A stretch of 64,000 nucleotides of DNA from NCBI GenBank assembly GCA_036172665.1, contig CM069872.1, forward strand, positions 51,694,101-51,758,100, in the 5' to 3' direction. A program made the translations under genes and the position numbers. Every line of letters begins with the position of its first letter. Position 1 is the stretch's first letter. This document shows, one piece after another, positions 21,261 to 33,842 of the stretch. The notes beneath the pieces are model-generated. The model was not told the origin of the DNA. It made no database searches and saw nothing but the letters and a program-made list of their open reading frames with translations. Source of the stretch: Prosopocoilus inquinatus (taxonomy: Eukaryota; Arthropoda; Insecta; Coleoptera; Lucanidae).

Positions 21261-24200
21261 ATGTGCAGGGCATTTCTTCTATTTGTGGGTACGTACGTTT
21301 CGTAACGCAATGAAAACATGTTTTTCTAAACAAATAAAATTAAAATCGCTCGTTCGTTTGTATTGAACACGGACGGACGTGGCCCCCCAGTTTTATGAAA
21401 CATGTTCGTTTCATTGCCATGCACGCATCAATTTCCTTTCCTTGAACTTAGCAGATTAGCATCTTTTGTTAAAATTATCACAAATTAAAATGATATTAAT
21501 AGTATACAGGGTGCACACCAAGTGACATTGAGTTTTGTTTGCTATGCGCAGTGGATATCACCGTCGAGGATCGATTTTAAACCCGAATCGAGTTAGAAAA
21601 CTGAAGACCGTAACTTCAAAAGGGCCCAAATGCCAAAAACATCTTTAGAAGTTATTAAGAAAACTGATTTACTAAATCTTAAATGCACGTACAGATATCG
21701 CCAACTGTGATTTATTTATTACACTTTTTGTTTAACCACAGGTACATGGACTCTTTTGCATGACATTGAGCTTCGCCCATGGACCCATTTGCTGTTGTCA
21801 AAATATCAATTATTTATTGTTGGGGACTTAGACCCTTCTGAAGTTATGGTCTTCCACTATATGGAGAGATCAAAAATCTATCACTAAATGTGAGTAAAAC
21901 TGTTTTAGTTCCCTATAATACTTTCAATCACAATACCATCACTCTCTTAATTTCCAAGTTAACTGATATGGAATTTGAAATTCCTGTTGAAAAAAATGTA
22001 AAATTTCTAGGACTTATCTTTGATTCCGGCCTAACATGGAGTAACCATTGCCTCATCTTAGAAAAATCGTTAAATACTGCGTGCTACACATTAAGGAAGT
22101 TGAGCGGAAGTGTATCTATTGAAATAATGAGACTGTATTATTTTGGTTGTGTACAGTCGAAGTTAGAGTATGGTATTCTTTGTTGGGGGAACTCTTCCGC
22201 TGCACGGTCTGTATTTATAATTCAAAAACGCATTATTAGAGCAATCATGAATGTAAGTGCACGAACTAGTTGCAGAAATTTTTTTAAAGAATTAAGGATT
22301 CTCACTCTCCCGTCCTTGTTTATTTACAACTCCTTGCTATATATAAAACGAAATGAATCTTTGCTAACCAAAGAATCGGAGATACGTAACCGTAACACTC
22401 GTTCCCAAGATAAACACTATCTTTATTTACCCCAACAACGTACGTCAAAGTTTCATAACAGTATGTTTTATTTGACTTTAAAACTTTACAATCACCTCCC
22501 TATAAATGTAAGGCTATTAAAACATTTCAAAAACTTCAAGGAACAAATTAAAGACCACTTTTTAAAAAACCCTTACTACATGATTGAGGAATATTTTTCT
22601 CGGAATTAAAGCATTAGGTGATCTTTCATCTTTTGTCTCTTGTTATTGTATTGTTGTAGTGCATAGTCCTCTCATATTGTTCATGTAATATCTTTTTATT
22701 ATTAACTTTTAAAGTTTCTATTTTTATCTTAAACTTGACAAATTCTGTTCGAATTTAGTACTATACTCTTCTTATACTTTTATGTAATCAATCCGACAAC
22801 TGCTGACATTATTTATAATCTTCTGGCAATAAAAATTATTATTATTATTATTATTATTATTAAAAGATTTTCTTCTGAACCCAATCAGTATGAAAGAATA
22901 ACGCCGCCAATCAACCAATCATTAATTCCCGCCAATTGGCCATAGGCCATAGGCAGAAATAATTTGGAAATTAATAAATTCCGCGACAAACTCGATTCCA
23001 AATAACTAACTTCCAACAGACGTAAATTAAAGAAATCATTAAAATAAAATGAAATGTTTGAGAAAAAAAAAACAAAATGTTGTGGTAATCAGTACGAACG
23101 AATGTAGACGAAAAAGCTCTTAATTTCTAATGTCCTATTTAATTGAAACGATACAGGTGTCCTGAAAATAAGTTATCAAAGTATAAGCACCGAATCATTT
23201 CAAACCACATCGAGGTTTAAGCGTCAGTCTGAAAATCAGTAAGTAATCGTGTCTTTGTATTTGTATTTCTTGTAAGTATTAATGTGACGTCTCGCAGTTG
23301 TGTTTTGCCCCCTCACCCTGCCAATGGAGAGATCAAAATTCTTGCACAGGAGCATGAATTTTATTTTCCAAACAACGAGGTCGTACTAAATACAATTATC
23401 GATCTATCTTGTATGAATGGTACCGTAACGAAAACCGGAGGCCTCTCTCGTGCCATCTGCAATCGAGGTAAATGGGAACCACCGATTTCACAAATGGAAT
23501 GTGTCCGTACGTATTTTTGTTTTTCCACTCGCGCTCAAAGTTTCTTTTAGAACGTAACTTTCAGGAAGATGTCCGCAAGTGCAAACAGGAGGAAGAATGG
23601 TCTGCACGCACAAGAATCCTAAAATTAACTGTAATAATCCCATCGAAGGAACAACGATACAAGCAGATTGCGGACCCTTTTATGAGGCCAAACGCCCCAT
23701 TGTTACATGTCGGAATGGAAGTTGGGACGGCGACGTACATGGCTGTCAGCTAGGTTAGTGCAAAGTGATACAAATTTAATTTTTACACCACATTTTAGAA
23801 TGTGGTAAAATACAAATAACACCTGAACCAAAGACCATCGATGGGAATTCAGTGTACCCCTGGGTGGCTGGAATTTACAAATCAAATGGTACAGAGTACA
23901 TTGGCGGTGCAACCGTCATATCAAAGCATTTCGTTTTGTCAGGTAAGATTCATTCACTCATTCATTCCCTGAAAGTTCTTCACTAAAACACCGCTCTTTC
24001 AGTTGCTCAACATTTTATTAGCCCTGATTTTGTTCCTCGGGATATAAATGATTACATTGTAACCGCTGGTAAGGATTACCAAGACTTCCACGATACACGT
24101 GAAACAAACATGCAGTCTTCCCGAGTAAGTTATTCCAGCTCAAACAGTCTGGTGTACACCCAACACAAAAATCTTCTCCTCAGATAAAACGAATACATGT

Positions 24201-24798
24201 TCCGAAAGCTTATCGAAACAATGCCGGCGACCTTGCAATACTGGCGCTGGAAACGCCATTCAGATTTACTGAACACGTCCAACCTGTATGCATCGATTGG
24301 ACAAATCATGAGGAATCTTCTGATCTGAAGGAAGTCAACAGAGGAACAGTGAGCGAAATGCAAATATAATTGGACGAATTATAAATAATCGTGTTTAAGA
24401 CCACAGGTTGGGAAGAAAAAAATCTCTCAAAGAAACTACAAGCACTGAACGTCCCTTACGTATCTAAAAACTTATGTCCAATACCGTTCGAGGGCAGGAA
24501 GTTTTTCACACAAGACAAATTCTGTGCTGGTTACGGCGATGGTCGTAAGTTGACGGGTACCGTTGCCAGGTACTATTAGTATTATTTGATTTTTCTCTGC
24601 CTAGATACGATATTATGCAGTGGCTACACTGGAGCTGGCTTGTTCTTTAAGAATCCTGATTCCAGGTTTTATATCAGGGGAATTCTCAGCGCTATGCCGG
24701 ATTTACTTGACACTTGCGGAACAGGTGACGTCGCATTGTACACGAAAATTTCGACGTACTTGGAGGATATTAGAAAAGAAGTTAGCCGAGTGCTTTGA
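21261..24798 (+). CDS. Gene E: modular serine protease homologue, open frame, catalytic residues lost
   Basis: Nine exons: 21261-21288, 23157-23238, 23298-23506, 23565-23753, 23799-23942, 24003-24124, 24184-24348, 24400-24544 and 24605-24798 (stop TGA), joining to 425 aa without a break. Exon 1 encodes MCRAFLLFV; the linker carries the furin-like RFKR before QSENH; sushi 1 starts CVLPPHPANGE; sushi 2 has six Cys. Activation segment TIDGNSVYPW, not IVGG. His57 is Gln (VAQHF), Asp102 is kept (AGDLAILAL), and the active-site loop is CSGYTGAGLFF, so Asp194 is Tyr and Ser195 is Thr. A protease is not expected; a secreted regulatory homologue is. Intron 1 holds a 1-kb retrotransposon fragment absent from the otherwise near-identical intron of gene F. 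Confidence 0.85.
21861..22860 (+). mobile_element. 5'-truncated Jockey-like non-LTR retrotransposon with (ATT)n tail
   Basis: The insert is defined by comparison with gene F, where the sequence passes straight from ACTAT to TAAAAG at 27608/27609. It encodes only the end of a reverse transcriptase (KFLGLIFDSGLTWSNHC, LEYGILCWGNSS, ELRILTLPSLFIYN) up to a stop at 22609, then a short 3' UTR with an AATAAA-like signal and an ATT repeat tail, a common 3' end for such elements. No clear target-site duplication is visible. It lies in intron 1 of gene E. Confidence 0.85.
21890..22609 (+). pseudogene. Jockey-like reverse transcriptase, C-terminal fragment
   Basis: 239 codons, open to the end, covering the thumb and C-terminal region after the RT palm (KFLGLIFDSGLTW, the YGILCWG block and the KELRILTLPSLFIYNSLLYI block). 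The catalytic FADD-type motif and the N-terminal endonuclease are absent because the copy is 5'-truncated. It has no stops of its own, so the insertion is young. Confidence 0.8.
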
Positions 24799-25236
24799 AT
24801 GTTTTTTATTTGAATTCTATTAAAATGCTTTCTCAGTTTGACTTGATTACTTATACTTTACAATTTACTTTACATCCTCCTACAAAGATCCAGATGCTTG
24901 ATAGATGAGATTCAAAGATTTTGTATACAAAAAAAATTGCATTTATGGATGTAGGTATGTATATAAGGTGGGCAGACCGACCATTTTCCTCTAAGTTGGT
25001 TCAACTGTTACGTATACACCTAACTATCAACCTTTCCCTCCAAGTATATCCCCCTTTTGGGAGCACTTTTTCCCTTTCCTTCGCCCGTCTCTCGGCAACG
25101 CCGCCTCCTACTTAACGAAAGCTTTGAGAATTTGTTTCAAGTCTAATAACATAACTGTAATTATTTTTTATTTAAATTTTCGATTTGAGAAAACTATTTA
25201 GTGAAGATTTAACAAAAATTACACAGCCTGGGTTTG
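24799..25236. other. Spacer after gene E
   Basis: 3' flank of gene E (an ATTAAA polyadenylation-like signal near 24820) and unremarkable AT-rich sequence. No gene is seen. Confidence 0.5.
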
Positions 25237-26107
25237 AATGGTTCACAATTTAATGCGAACGCTTTTTCATCATCCTTTGGATGGTAAGTGGGTTAAACTC
25301 TCGAATCTTTTGGTAGACAGATTCTTTGTGGCAGCTCTTCTTCATTTTGGACTTCCCACCCACCGTCGTAAACTTTTCTATCGAGTACAGCCCAAAATTC
25401 TTCTATAAGTCGGGCTCAGGGAACATCCCCTCTAGGTAATCGTGGATTATTCTAGCATAACGGAATCGTGATCTAGATCCAACCAGAACATAATATTATC
25501 ATGAACATGATATGTTTGAATAAAATTTACTAATTTAGGGAGATATCTTCTAACATAAATGTTTGCATTTACCACTTCCCCCCCCCCAACTCCCCCAAAG
25601 TAAGCTATTGAAATACCAGCTTCCAAAATGACACACCACACTAGCATCTTTTCCTCGAATTTCGCTTTTTTCTTTTCGTCTCACATCATTAGGAACGTCC
25701 TCAATGTCGTCTGTATAAAAGCCTTCATTTCCTTTTATTTCAGAGTTAAATAAAGTAAAATATTTTTCGTTGTTCAAAATTATCATGGCTTTGTCTCTGA
25801 AACGCATTCTTCCTTAATCCCAATCCTAATCCTAATCATCTCGTTGGAACTCTTTTTCAATTTTTTTTTTTTGCGTATTCAATCAAGTTTTGAAGTCTTT
25901 GACGATTCAAAACTTGAAGGCAGCCCGTCTCGGAAAGATTCGTGCACGGAAAACCTTCCTCACATTCCCCAAGATGATTCAATAAATTGTTGCATCAGAA
26001 ATCTTTTGGTTTCTATAAACGGCGACGAAATTACGTTTGGGTATTTGGCGAACCAAATTGTCCGTACCTTTTCGCCAATACTAGATTGTTTCTGTACAAC
26101 TTTGTAA
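25237..26107 (-). pseudogene. Decayed Tc1/mariner-type transposase
   Basis: Minus-strand fragments in several frames resemble one DDE transposase: a KYFTLFNSEIKGNEGFYTDD block (about 25720-25790), then IYVRRYLPKLVNFIQTYHV and DNIMFWLDL (about 25470-25560), then, in a further frame, an EEFWAVLDRK-like block and a REFNPLTIQRMMKKAFAL-like end (about 25240-25410). The catalytic FWxDLxxxHY part is damaged (FWLDLDHDS). A run of C at 25579 and several indels and stops show it is long dead. Confidence 0.6.
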
Positions 26108-26716
26108 ACATGCGGTGAAGACAAATGTATTAATTGTCAAACTGTCGAGAAGACTTGACACACTGATAAAAATCTGGAGTTAATTCTAACACTTTTTGGA
26201 CGCCAGGGAACACTTTTTCGGTGTTCCCTCGCGTCCATCCGTTTGCGGAGTTACGAAAAACGGAGTCAGGATGTTTACCCTTTAAACGTATATAATAGAG
26301 CAGAGTTAAGTTTATCCTTGTTGGAGTAAACACTCACTTTTAGATACAATTTAGACGGAAAAAGAGAGAACAATAACGCCAAATTAGATGAATATTAACA
26401 ACTTTTCAGATAAAACTTTATCCATATTTAACACCGAATGAGCAGATTACAAATAATCCCAAAAATTTTTAGGTGTGTAGATTTTCCATATTCAATTGTA
26501 AATGGAATGACTGCTTTACTTTATAGTAGGAAAAAAATAATACGAAAAATTTTCGTATTGAGTTCCTTGGGCATGTTTGGAATGTGATCGATCTTCACTG
26601 AAAACCTGATTCAAAATGTCCTACCTTGAGAAGGCGTCGCGGGGCGGAGTGAACGCAATCTTAGTTAGTGAAAGTGTAAGGCAAATGAATGGAAACATCG
26701 AGATACAAGTACGATA
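26108..26716. other. 5' flank of gene F
   Basis: From about 26560 the sequence is paralogous to the 5' flank of gene E (about 21110-21260, sharing CTTCACTGAAAACCTGATT), so it may contain the promoter of both genes. Proximal to 26560 no feature stands out. Confidence 0.45.
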
Positions 26717-29504
26717 ATGAGCAGAACATTTCTTCTATTTGTGTGTACGTGTGTTGGTAACGTAGACCATTCGTTTGTATTTAACACCGACGTAGCCCCC
26801 CAGCTTTATAAACCATGTTTATTTCATTGCCATGCACGCGTCGAAGTCACGCAAGTTCCTTGAACTTACGCAGATTAGTACCGTTTGTTAAAATTATTAC
26901 AAATTAAAACAGCATTAATATAATATACAGGGTGTGTAAGTACAAGCGGAATTACGTTTAAACGGCTAGACATTTAATAATACGGTTGAACTGTTCATAA
27001 AAACCCATCTTTTGACATGAGTTTTGTTTGCCATGCGCAGTGGATATCGTAACGTAATGAAAACATGTTTTTCTAAACAAATAAAATTAAAATCGCTCGT
27101 TCGTTTGTATTGAACACCGACGGACGTGGCCCCCCAGTTTTATAAAACATGTTCGTTTCATTGCCATGCACGCATCAATTTCCTTTCCTTGAACTTAGCA
27201 GATTAGCATCTTTTGTTAAAATTATCACAAATTAAGATGATATTAATAGTATACAGGGTGCGCACCAAGTGACATTGAGTTTTGTTTGCTATGCGCAGTG
27301 GATATCACCGTCGCGGATCGATTTTAAATCCGTATCGAGTTAGAAAACTGAAGACCGTAACTTCAAAAGGGCCCAAATGCCAAAAAACATCTTTAGAAGT
27401 TATTAAGAAAACTGATTTACTAAATCTTAAATGCACGTACAGATATCGCCAACTGTGATTCATTTATTACACTTTTTGTTTAACCACAGGTACATGGACT
27501 CTTTTGCATGACATTGGGCTTCGCCCATAGACCCATTTGCTATTGTCAAAATATCAATTATTTATTGTTGGGGACTTAGACCCTTCTGAAGTTATGGTCT
27601 TCAACTATTAAAAGATTTTCTTCTGAACCCAATCGGTATGAAAGAATAACGCCGCCAATCAACCAATCATTCATTTCCGCCAATTGGCCATAGGCCATAG
27701 GCAGAAATAATTTGGAAATTAATAAATTTCGCGACAAACTCGATTCCAAATAACTAACTTCCAACAGACGTAAATTAAAGAAATCATTAAAATAAAATGA
27801 AATGTTTGAGAGAAAAAAAAAAACAAAATGTTGTGGTAATCAGTACGAAAGAATGTAGACGAAAAAGCTCTTAATTTCTAATTTCCTATTTAATTGAAAC
27901 GATACAGGTGTCCTGAAAATAAGTTATCAAAGTATAAGCACCGAATCATTTCAAACCACATCGAGGTTTAAGCGTCAGTCTGAAAATCAGTAAGTAATCG
28001 TGTCTTTGTATTTGTATTTCTTGTAAGTATTAATGTGACGTCTCGCAGTTGTGTTTTGCCCCCTCACCCCGCCAATGGAGAGATCAAAATTCTTGCACAG
28101 GAACAAGAATTTTATTTTCCAAACAACGAGGTCGTACTAAATACAATTATCGATCTGTCTTGTACGAATGGTACCGTAACGAAAACCGGAGGCCTCTCTC
28201 GTGCCATCTGCAATCGAGGTAAATGGGAACCACCGATTTCACAAATGGAATGTGTCCGTACGTATTTTTGTTTTTTCCATTCGTGCTCAAAGTTTCTTTT
28301 AGAACGTAACTTTCAGGAAGATGTTCGCAAGTGCAAACAGGAGGAAGAATGATCTGCACGCACAAAAATCCTAAAATTAACTGTAATAATCCCATCGAAG
28401 GAACAACAATTCAAGCAGATTGCGGCCCATTTTATGAAGCCAAACGCCCCATTGTTACATGTCGGAATGGAAGTTGGGACGGCGACGTACATGGCTGTCA
28501 GCTAGGTTAGTGCAAAGTGATACAAATTTCATTTTTACACCACATTTTAGAATGTGGTAAAATACAAATAACACCTGAACCAAAGACCATCGATGGGAAT
28601 TCAGTGTACCCTTGGGTGGCTGGAATTTACAAATCAAATGGTACAGAGTACATTGGCGGTGCAACCGTCATATCAAAGCATTTCGTTTTGTCAGGTAAAA
28701 TTCATTCACTCATTCATTCCCTGAAAGTCCTTCACTAAAACACCGCTCTTTCAGTTGCCCAACATTTTATTAGCCCTGATTTTGTTCCTCGGGATATAAA
28801 TGATTACATTGTAACCGCTGGTAAGGATTACCAAGACTTCCACGATACACGAGAAACAAACGTGCAATCTTCCCGAGTAAGTTATTCCAGCTCAAACAGT
28901 CTGGTGTACACCCAACACAAAAATCTTCTTCTCAGATAAAACGAATACATGTTCCGAAAGCTTATCGAGACAAAGCCGGCGATCTCGCAATATTGACGCT
29001 GGAAGCGCCATTCAAACTTACTGAACACGTTCAACCTGTGTGCATTGATTGGACAAATCAAGAAGATTCATCTGATTTGAAGGCAGGCAACGAAGGAGAA
29101 GTGAGCGAAATACAAATATAATTGTTACACACGAGTAATTTTGTTTTAAGACCACAGGTTGGCTACGCGAAAATCCCCTGTTAGAGCCGGTAAAAGCACT
29201 TACCGTTATTTACGTATCAGAAGACGTATGTCCAAGGAAGTTTTCCACACACGACAAATTTTGTGCTGGTTACATCGATAGTAGTAAAGATCCGGCACTG
29301 AGAAAATTACATAGTCTCTACAGTCGTTACACTGGATCTGGCTTGTTCTTTAAGAATCCTGATTCTAGATTTTATATCAGAGGAATTCTCAGTGCTCTAC
29401 CGGAAACACGTAACACGTATTGCACCACATGCAATACCGCATTGTACACAAGAATTTCGACGTACTTGGAAGAAATTAGAAAACGAGTTAATCAAGTGCT
29501 TTGA
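26717..29504 (+). CDS. Gene F: modular serine protease homologue, last two exons fused, non-catalytic
   Basis: Exons: 26717-26744, 27908-27989, 28049-28257, 28317-28505, 28551-28694, 28755-28876, 28936-29100 and 29151-29504 (stop TGA), joining to 430 aa. Signal peptide MSRTFLLFV; RFKR linker; two sushi domains; activation segment TIDGNSVYPW. His57 is Gln (VAQHF), Asp102 is kept (AGDLAILTL), Ser195 is Thr (RYTGSGLFF), and Cys191 is lost. Exons 2-6 and half of exon 7 are almost identical to gene E. Unlike every other copy, the IAGWG and Ser exons are one continuous exon. In place of the intron there is an in-frame stretch (SSKDPALRKLHSLYS) of about a dozen extra residues. A 40-base GTAAAG...CTACAG segment there is too short and breaks the frame if removed. 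Confidence 0.82.
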
Positions 29505-30704
29505 GGATGTTTTCTTTGAATTCTATTAAAGTACTTCTGAGCTGGACATGATTACTAACTCATCCTTTATGATCCTTCAAAATTTAACACTACACCATCA
29601 CACAAAAGAATAAGCAACGATTTTAAATAGAAAAAAAAAGTTCGGTACGTGATTTGGTATTCCATGTTTCTTTTTTTTTTTCGTGTATTCGTAATTCGAG
29701 TAAAATAATAATAAAGCCGACAATCTTATCCCACCAAGAGCAATCATATGCTACCGTATCCTACGGACATAACCGGTTAGTATTTTAGTCATTTAGTCAC
29801 AACTGTAAATAAAAATCTAGAATGCAAATTAACTCGAATTAAACCGTCGTATTTTTAAACAAAATATAAAACGTATTGTGGCTCCATGTTGGGCGCCAAT
29901 ATTTTTATAGTTTGTATGTATTAGGGGTACTTGATTTTCCACTTAAGCTAACAGAGCATTCTCTTTCGCACACGTTATTTGCAATTGTTTATTTAATTTG
30001 GAAGTATCGGAATTACCTCCCTCTTAAATTAATGGCACAATGTTTATTCTAGCAGCTACTTTTCGTTCAAACTAAAATTTGTTTGTTTTGACAAATTTAA
30101 TGGTAAACTAATTAATAAGAACTAAGAAGAAAAAACTTTTAATCAATTTTTTTACAATAATGTGAAAATGATTTATTAGTACTTGTAAAGATCGGAATCA
30201 CATATTTTGACGTCATCGTTGGGCGGCGATTGTCACACGGTAAGCTCTGCAGCAATCAGTATTGCCAACCGTACGATTATTGTGGTAGTTGGTGCTATTT
30301 AAGTACGATTTCATTTTCAAAACCGTGTGTATTTTGTTTTTTTTTTTTTTACAACGAAGATGAAATTTCTCTTCCTTTTACGTTTAAAACTCAAAAAGTG
30401 GCGCAATTTAAAAATTCTCATGATTAATGACGAACATTCAAAAAGAAATTGATGGATTGAGAAAAGGAAAATAGAGACGAGAGGCAATCGAAACAGTTTG
30501 CGAGAAAAAAAAAGGAAAAGAAAAAGGTACGCGGTCGGAAACAAGAAAAAAGTGGAAAACTTTTTGATAATCGAGAAATCACGATCAAAACGGGAAAAAA
30601 TAAAATTTCAAAAGAAAGTATAATTATTTAATATGTGTAAATTTAAGAAAAAAAATGAAGAACTTTTTAAAAGTAAAATAACAATTTCTGACGACTAAAA
30701 AAAA
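29505..30704. other. Spacer after gene F, no gene supported
   Basis: About 29565-29720 is homologous to the 3' flank of gene G (43480-43615), including CACTACACCATC and CGTAATTCGAGTAAAATAAT, so this flank was duplicated with the gene. The rest is AT-rich with poly-A and poly-T runs. Reading frames at 30230-30544 overlap each other on both strands and look spurious. Confidence 0.5.
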
Positions 30705-30966
30705 AACATTACACATTCAAGACAACACTTGTTCGAAATTTACAGAAAAAAAAGAGCACCAAAATAAAGACAAATCACAATCGCAATACAAAAGCAACAA
30801 AAACAAAAGACGACCGCAGCGATTTGCTAAAAAGAAACATCACACATTCAAGACATAACACATTCGAAATTTACCAAAAAAAAAAAAGAGCGCCCAAAAT
30901 AAAGACAAATCACAATCGCAATACAAAAGCAACAAAAACAAAAGACGACTGCAGCGATCTGCAGAC
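30705..30966. repeat. Tandem duplication of a ~131-bp A-rich unit
   Basis: CACATTCAAGACA recurs at 30712 and 30843, and both units continue through AAATAAAGACAAATCACAAT and GCAACAAAAACAAAAGACGA. There are two copies with few differences. Confidence 0.75.
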
Positions 30967-32072
30967 TGTGGAAAGCGTTTAAATATTCAGTTTGATAACA
31001 CATGATAAATAAAATGAAAACAGAAAAGAAGAACTTTTTCGTCTTTTGGAAAAATGTAATCGGAATAGAAATTAAAAAAAAAAAATGGATTACTACAAAC
31101 TCCAATGAGAAAAGGAAAGAAAGAAAAACAAATGACGATCGTGCATTTTACGACAAAATGCGATTTTTCATAAGTACAGGTATTTATGAAAGAAAATAAA
31201 CAATTTCAAAAAGTATAAAAAATTTTAAAAAAAATAAATCGAAAAAAAACGTTACTTTTTATCTTATTTAATAACCTGGCTGTTTTTAATCACGCTTTTT
31301 TTCACAAGTCTTCACTTGGTTGAATTTAATTTATTATTAGGATACTAGGATTTTTAACGCCGAAATCAAAAATTTTTCTTAAATAGAAATTTGAAAATTT
31401 GAAAAGTGGTGAGTTGGCAATACTGCGCGGCCGCATTATGATGAATTGCGGCAAACCAATCCTAGGCAGTCCCCCCCCCCCCCCGGTTTATTCCGAAAAG
31501 GATTACGCAATGAAAACGTATTAAAAATAATTTTCTGCGCAAACCCAAACTCTTGTTGATGTCAAATCAAAATACGTGATTCCGATCCCTATTTATTAGA
31601 AATAGGAGGAAATAGGTTAGAATTATTTGACGGCGGTGGGTGAGTGTACAAGTAGGCGCCAGAATAATTGTTAATAGCTAGGCAAATAAACAACTGACAA
31701 ATAGAACCACATTTACACTTGGAAATATTTTATTTCCCATTTTTTTTTTTTTGGATTCGAAGAGTTGATTGTCTTCAATTTCTTTTCTCACTCTGACCTG
31801 CACTAAAACACATTAGCTCTCGCTCACGTTTCTGCTCTCACCGTCCACGGAACATGAAAGTTGAAACGTCAATTTTGAAATTTAAAAAAATTAATGACAA
31901 CAAGAAAATGAGATACCTTTTCGAACGCGAAAACTCGACTATTAAATTTCATTGAAGGTGAAACGTTTCATGAAATTTTTCATGGAATATTTCGAAAAAA
32001 ATATGTTTCATGAAATTTTTACGTCACTAATACCATGCGATCAACGGAATTTATAATTTGAGCAAGCCGTGA
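30967..32072. other. AT-rich spacer with poly-C tract
   Basis: It holds a C run at about 31469-31485, poly-A and poly-T runs and scattered TTGGCAATACTG-type repeats. No coding region is supported. Confidence 0.45.
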
Positions 32073-33000
32073 TAGTTTTCGAAAAGTTGGCAACACAGGG
32101 TCGCAGTTTGAAATTAAAAATTTCAAGTGTCAGAATTGTGACATTTATTTTTTTAAATGATTGATAATAAACCGATATGTCCTGTGGAACCCCCCCCCCC
32201 CCTAATATCCTAAGAAAAGCGTTTAAACCAGCATCAATTCAAAATAGTTTTCGAAAAGTTGGCAACACAGGGTGACACTTTGAAATTAAAAATTTCAAGT
32301 GTCAGAATTGTGACATTTAATTTTTTTTAATGATTGATAATAAACGGATTTGTCTTGTGGAACCCTCCCCCCTCCCCCCAATATCCCAAAGAGTGTTTAA
32401 ACCAGCATCAATACAAAATAAAATAACAAAATAAAGATTGTACAAAGCACGTGCATAACCTCAAATTTGACAACTGTCAACTTATTATTTTTTTATATAG
32501 TTTTCGAAAAGTTGGCAACACAGGGTCGCAGTTTGAAATTAAAAATTTCAAGTGTCAGAATTGTGACATTTATTTTTTAAATGATTGATAATAAACCGAT
32601 TTGTCCTGTGGAACCCCTCCCCCCCCCCCTAATATCCTAAGAAAAGCGTTTAAACCAGCATCAATTCAAAATAAAATAACAAAATAAAGATTGTACAAAG
32701 CACGTGCATAACCTCAAATATGATAACTGACAACTTCTTATTTTTTTTATATAGTTTTCGAAAAGTTGGCAACACAGGGTGACACTTTGAAATTAAAAAT
32801 TTCAAGTGTCAGAATTGTGACATTTAATTTTTTTTAATGATTGATAATAAACGGATTTGTCTTGTGGAACCCTCCCCCCTCCCCCCAATATTCCAAAGAG
32901 TGTTTAAACCAGCATCAATACAAAATAAAATAACAAAATAAAGATTGTACAAAGCACGTGCATAACCTCAAATTTGACAACTGTCAACTTATTATTTATT
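32073..33000. repeat. Satellite-like array, four monomers in a two-monomer higher-order unit
   Basis: TAGTTTTCGAAAAGTTGGCA starts monomers at 32073, 32245, 32498 and 32753. Monomers 1 and 3 share GGGTCGCAGTTTGAAA and CTAATATCCTAAGAAAAGCG. Monomers 2 and 4 share GGGTGACACTTTGAAA and CCCCCAATAT with CAAAGAGTG. The array is therefore A-B-A'-B', with a shortened first monomer (172 bp against about 250). Each monomer has a variable C-rich run. Confidence 0.85.
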
Positions 33001-33842
33001 TCTCATTGCATTCAACTACACGGAATAAAATAGCACCAATCACAGCCTCCTCTAGTTATGAATTTCATTGATCACCCGGTATTAAGCAATGCATAGTTTC
33101 ATCAAAATGTGTTAAGACGAATTTGCTTGTAATTAATTTAATTACTTCTCGAATGCAAAGGGCTAACATTAACCCTGATATAGCCTACTGAAAAAAACAA
33201 AATAAATTACTCACCCCTCTGCTTCCAAACTGCATGCCGACGTGGAACTGTAACAATATTTATAACATATTTAATAAATTAAATTGAGAAAAACTATGAT
33301 TTCACTCACCCTACTGTTTTACGAAGCGTGCAGTTCTAGTGCCGAAAACTCCCCAATTAGCAACCACAACACACACACACACACACTAAAAAAAGGAGAA
33401 AAAAGGCAATTAGGAAAATCGTAAAGTCTCGAAAAAAAGAATAACTTAAAAAGCTTAATTTGAAACACTATAAACAATTGTCGGACGGATAATTTGATTT
33501 TTCAGATTAAAGAAAACAAGACACAACATGAAAAAAAATCGATTGGTCTTCAGGTTAATAACTTGTGCTGAATGCAAGAAGTAATGCTAAACAATACCAC
33601 ATGATTAACTGAAAAATCATGCTAAGTATCAGACCACTACACTTGACTTGCTCTTTAAAACTGCTTAAAAAATGTCATTTTTCTTAGAAACAAAGGTCTT
33701 TTGGATATAATTTGTTCTATTGTTTGAAGAAAATTATCGAGTTTAAACTTGAATCATCCTGTATACAAGCAAGCTCTAAAAATAACTGTTGTTATAATTC
33801 TTTTTATAAATCGGAAAATTTCCCACTTTTTTAAACTAAATA
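33001..33842. other. Spacer with (AC)n microsatellite
   Basis: An AC repeat lies at about 33368-33388. No coding region is supported. Confidence 0.5.

Noticed and set aside
24003..24020. His in VAQHF of gene E as a surviving catalytic His
   Set aside because: Alignment with AAHHF of gene G puts Gln at the catalytic position and this His one residue later; with Ser195 also lost, activity is not expected.
29284..29323. 40-base intron in gene F (GTAAAG...CTACAG)
   Set aside because: It is shorter than usual insect introns and its removal shifts the frame of the conserved C-terminus; the unspliced frame is continuous.
32073..33000. CRISPR-like regular repeats
   Set aside because: Monomers are ~250 bp and adjacent, with no spacers; the context is a eukaryotic satellite.
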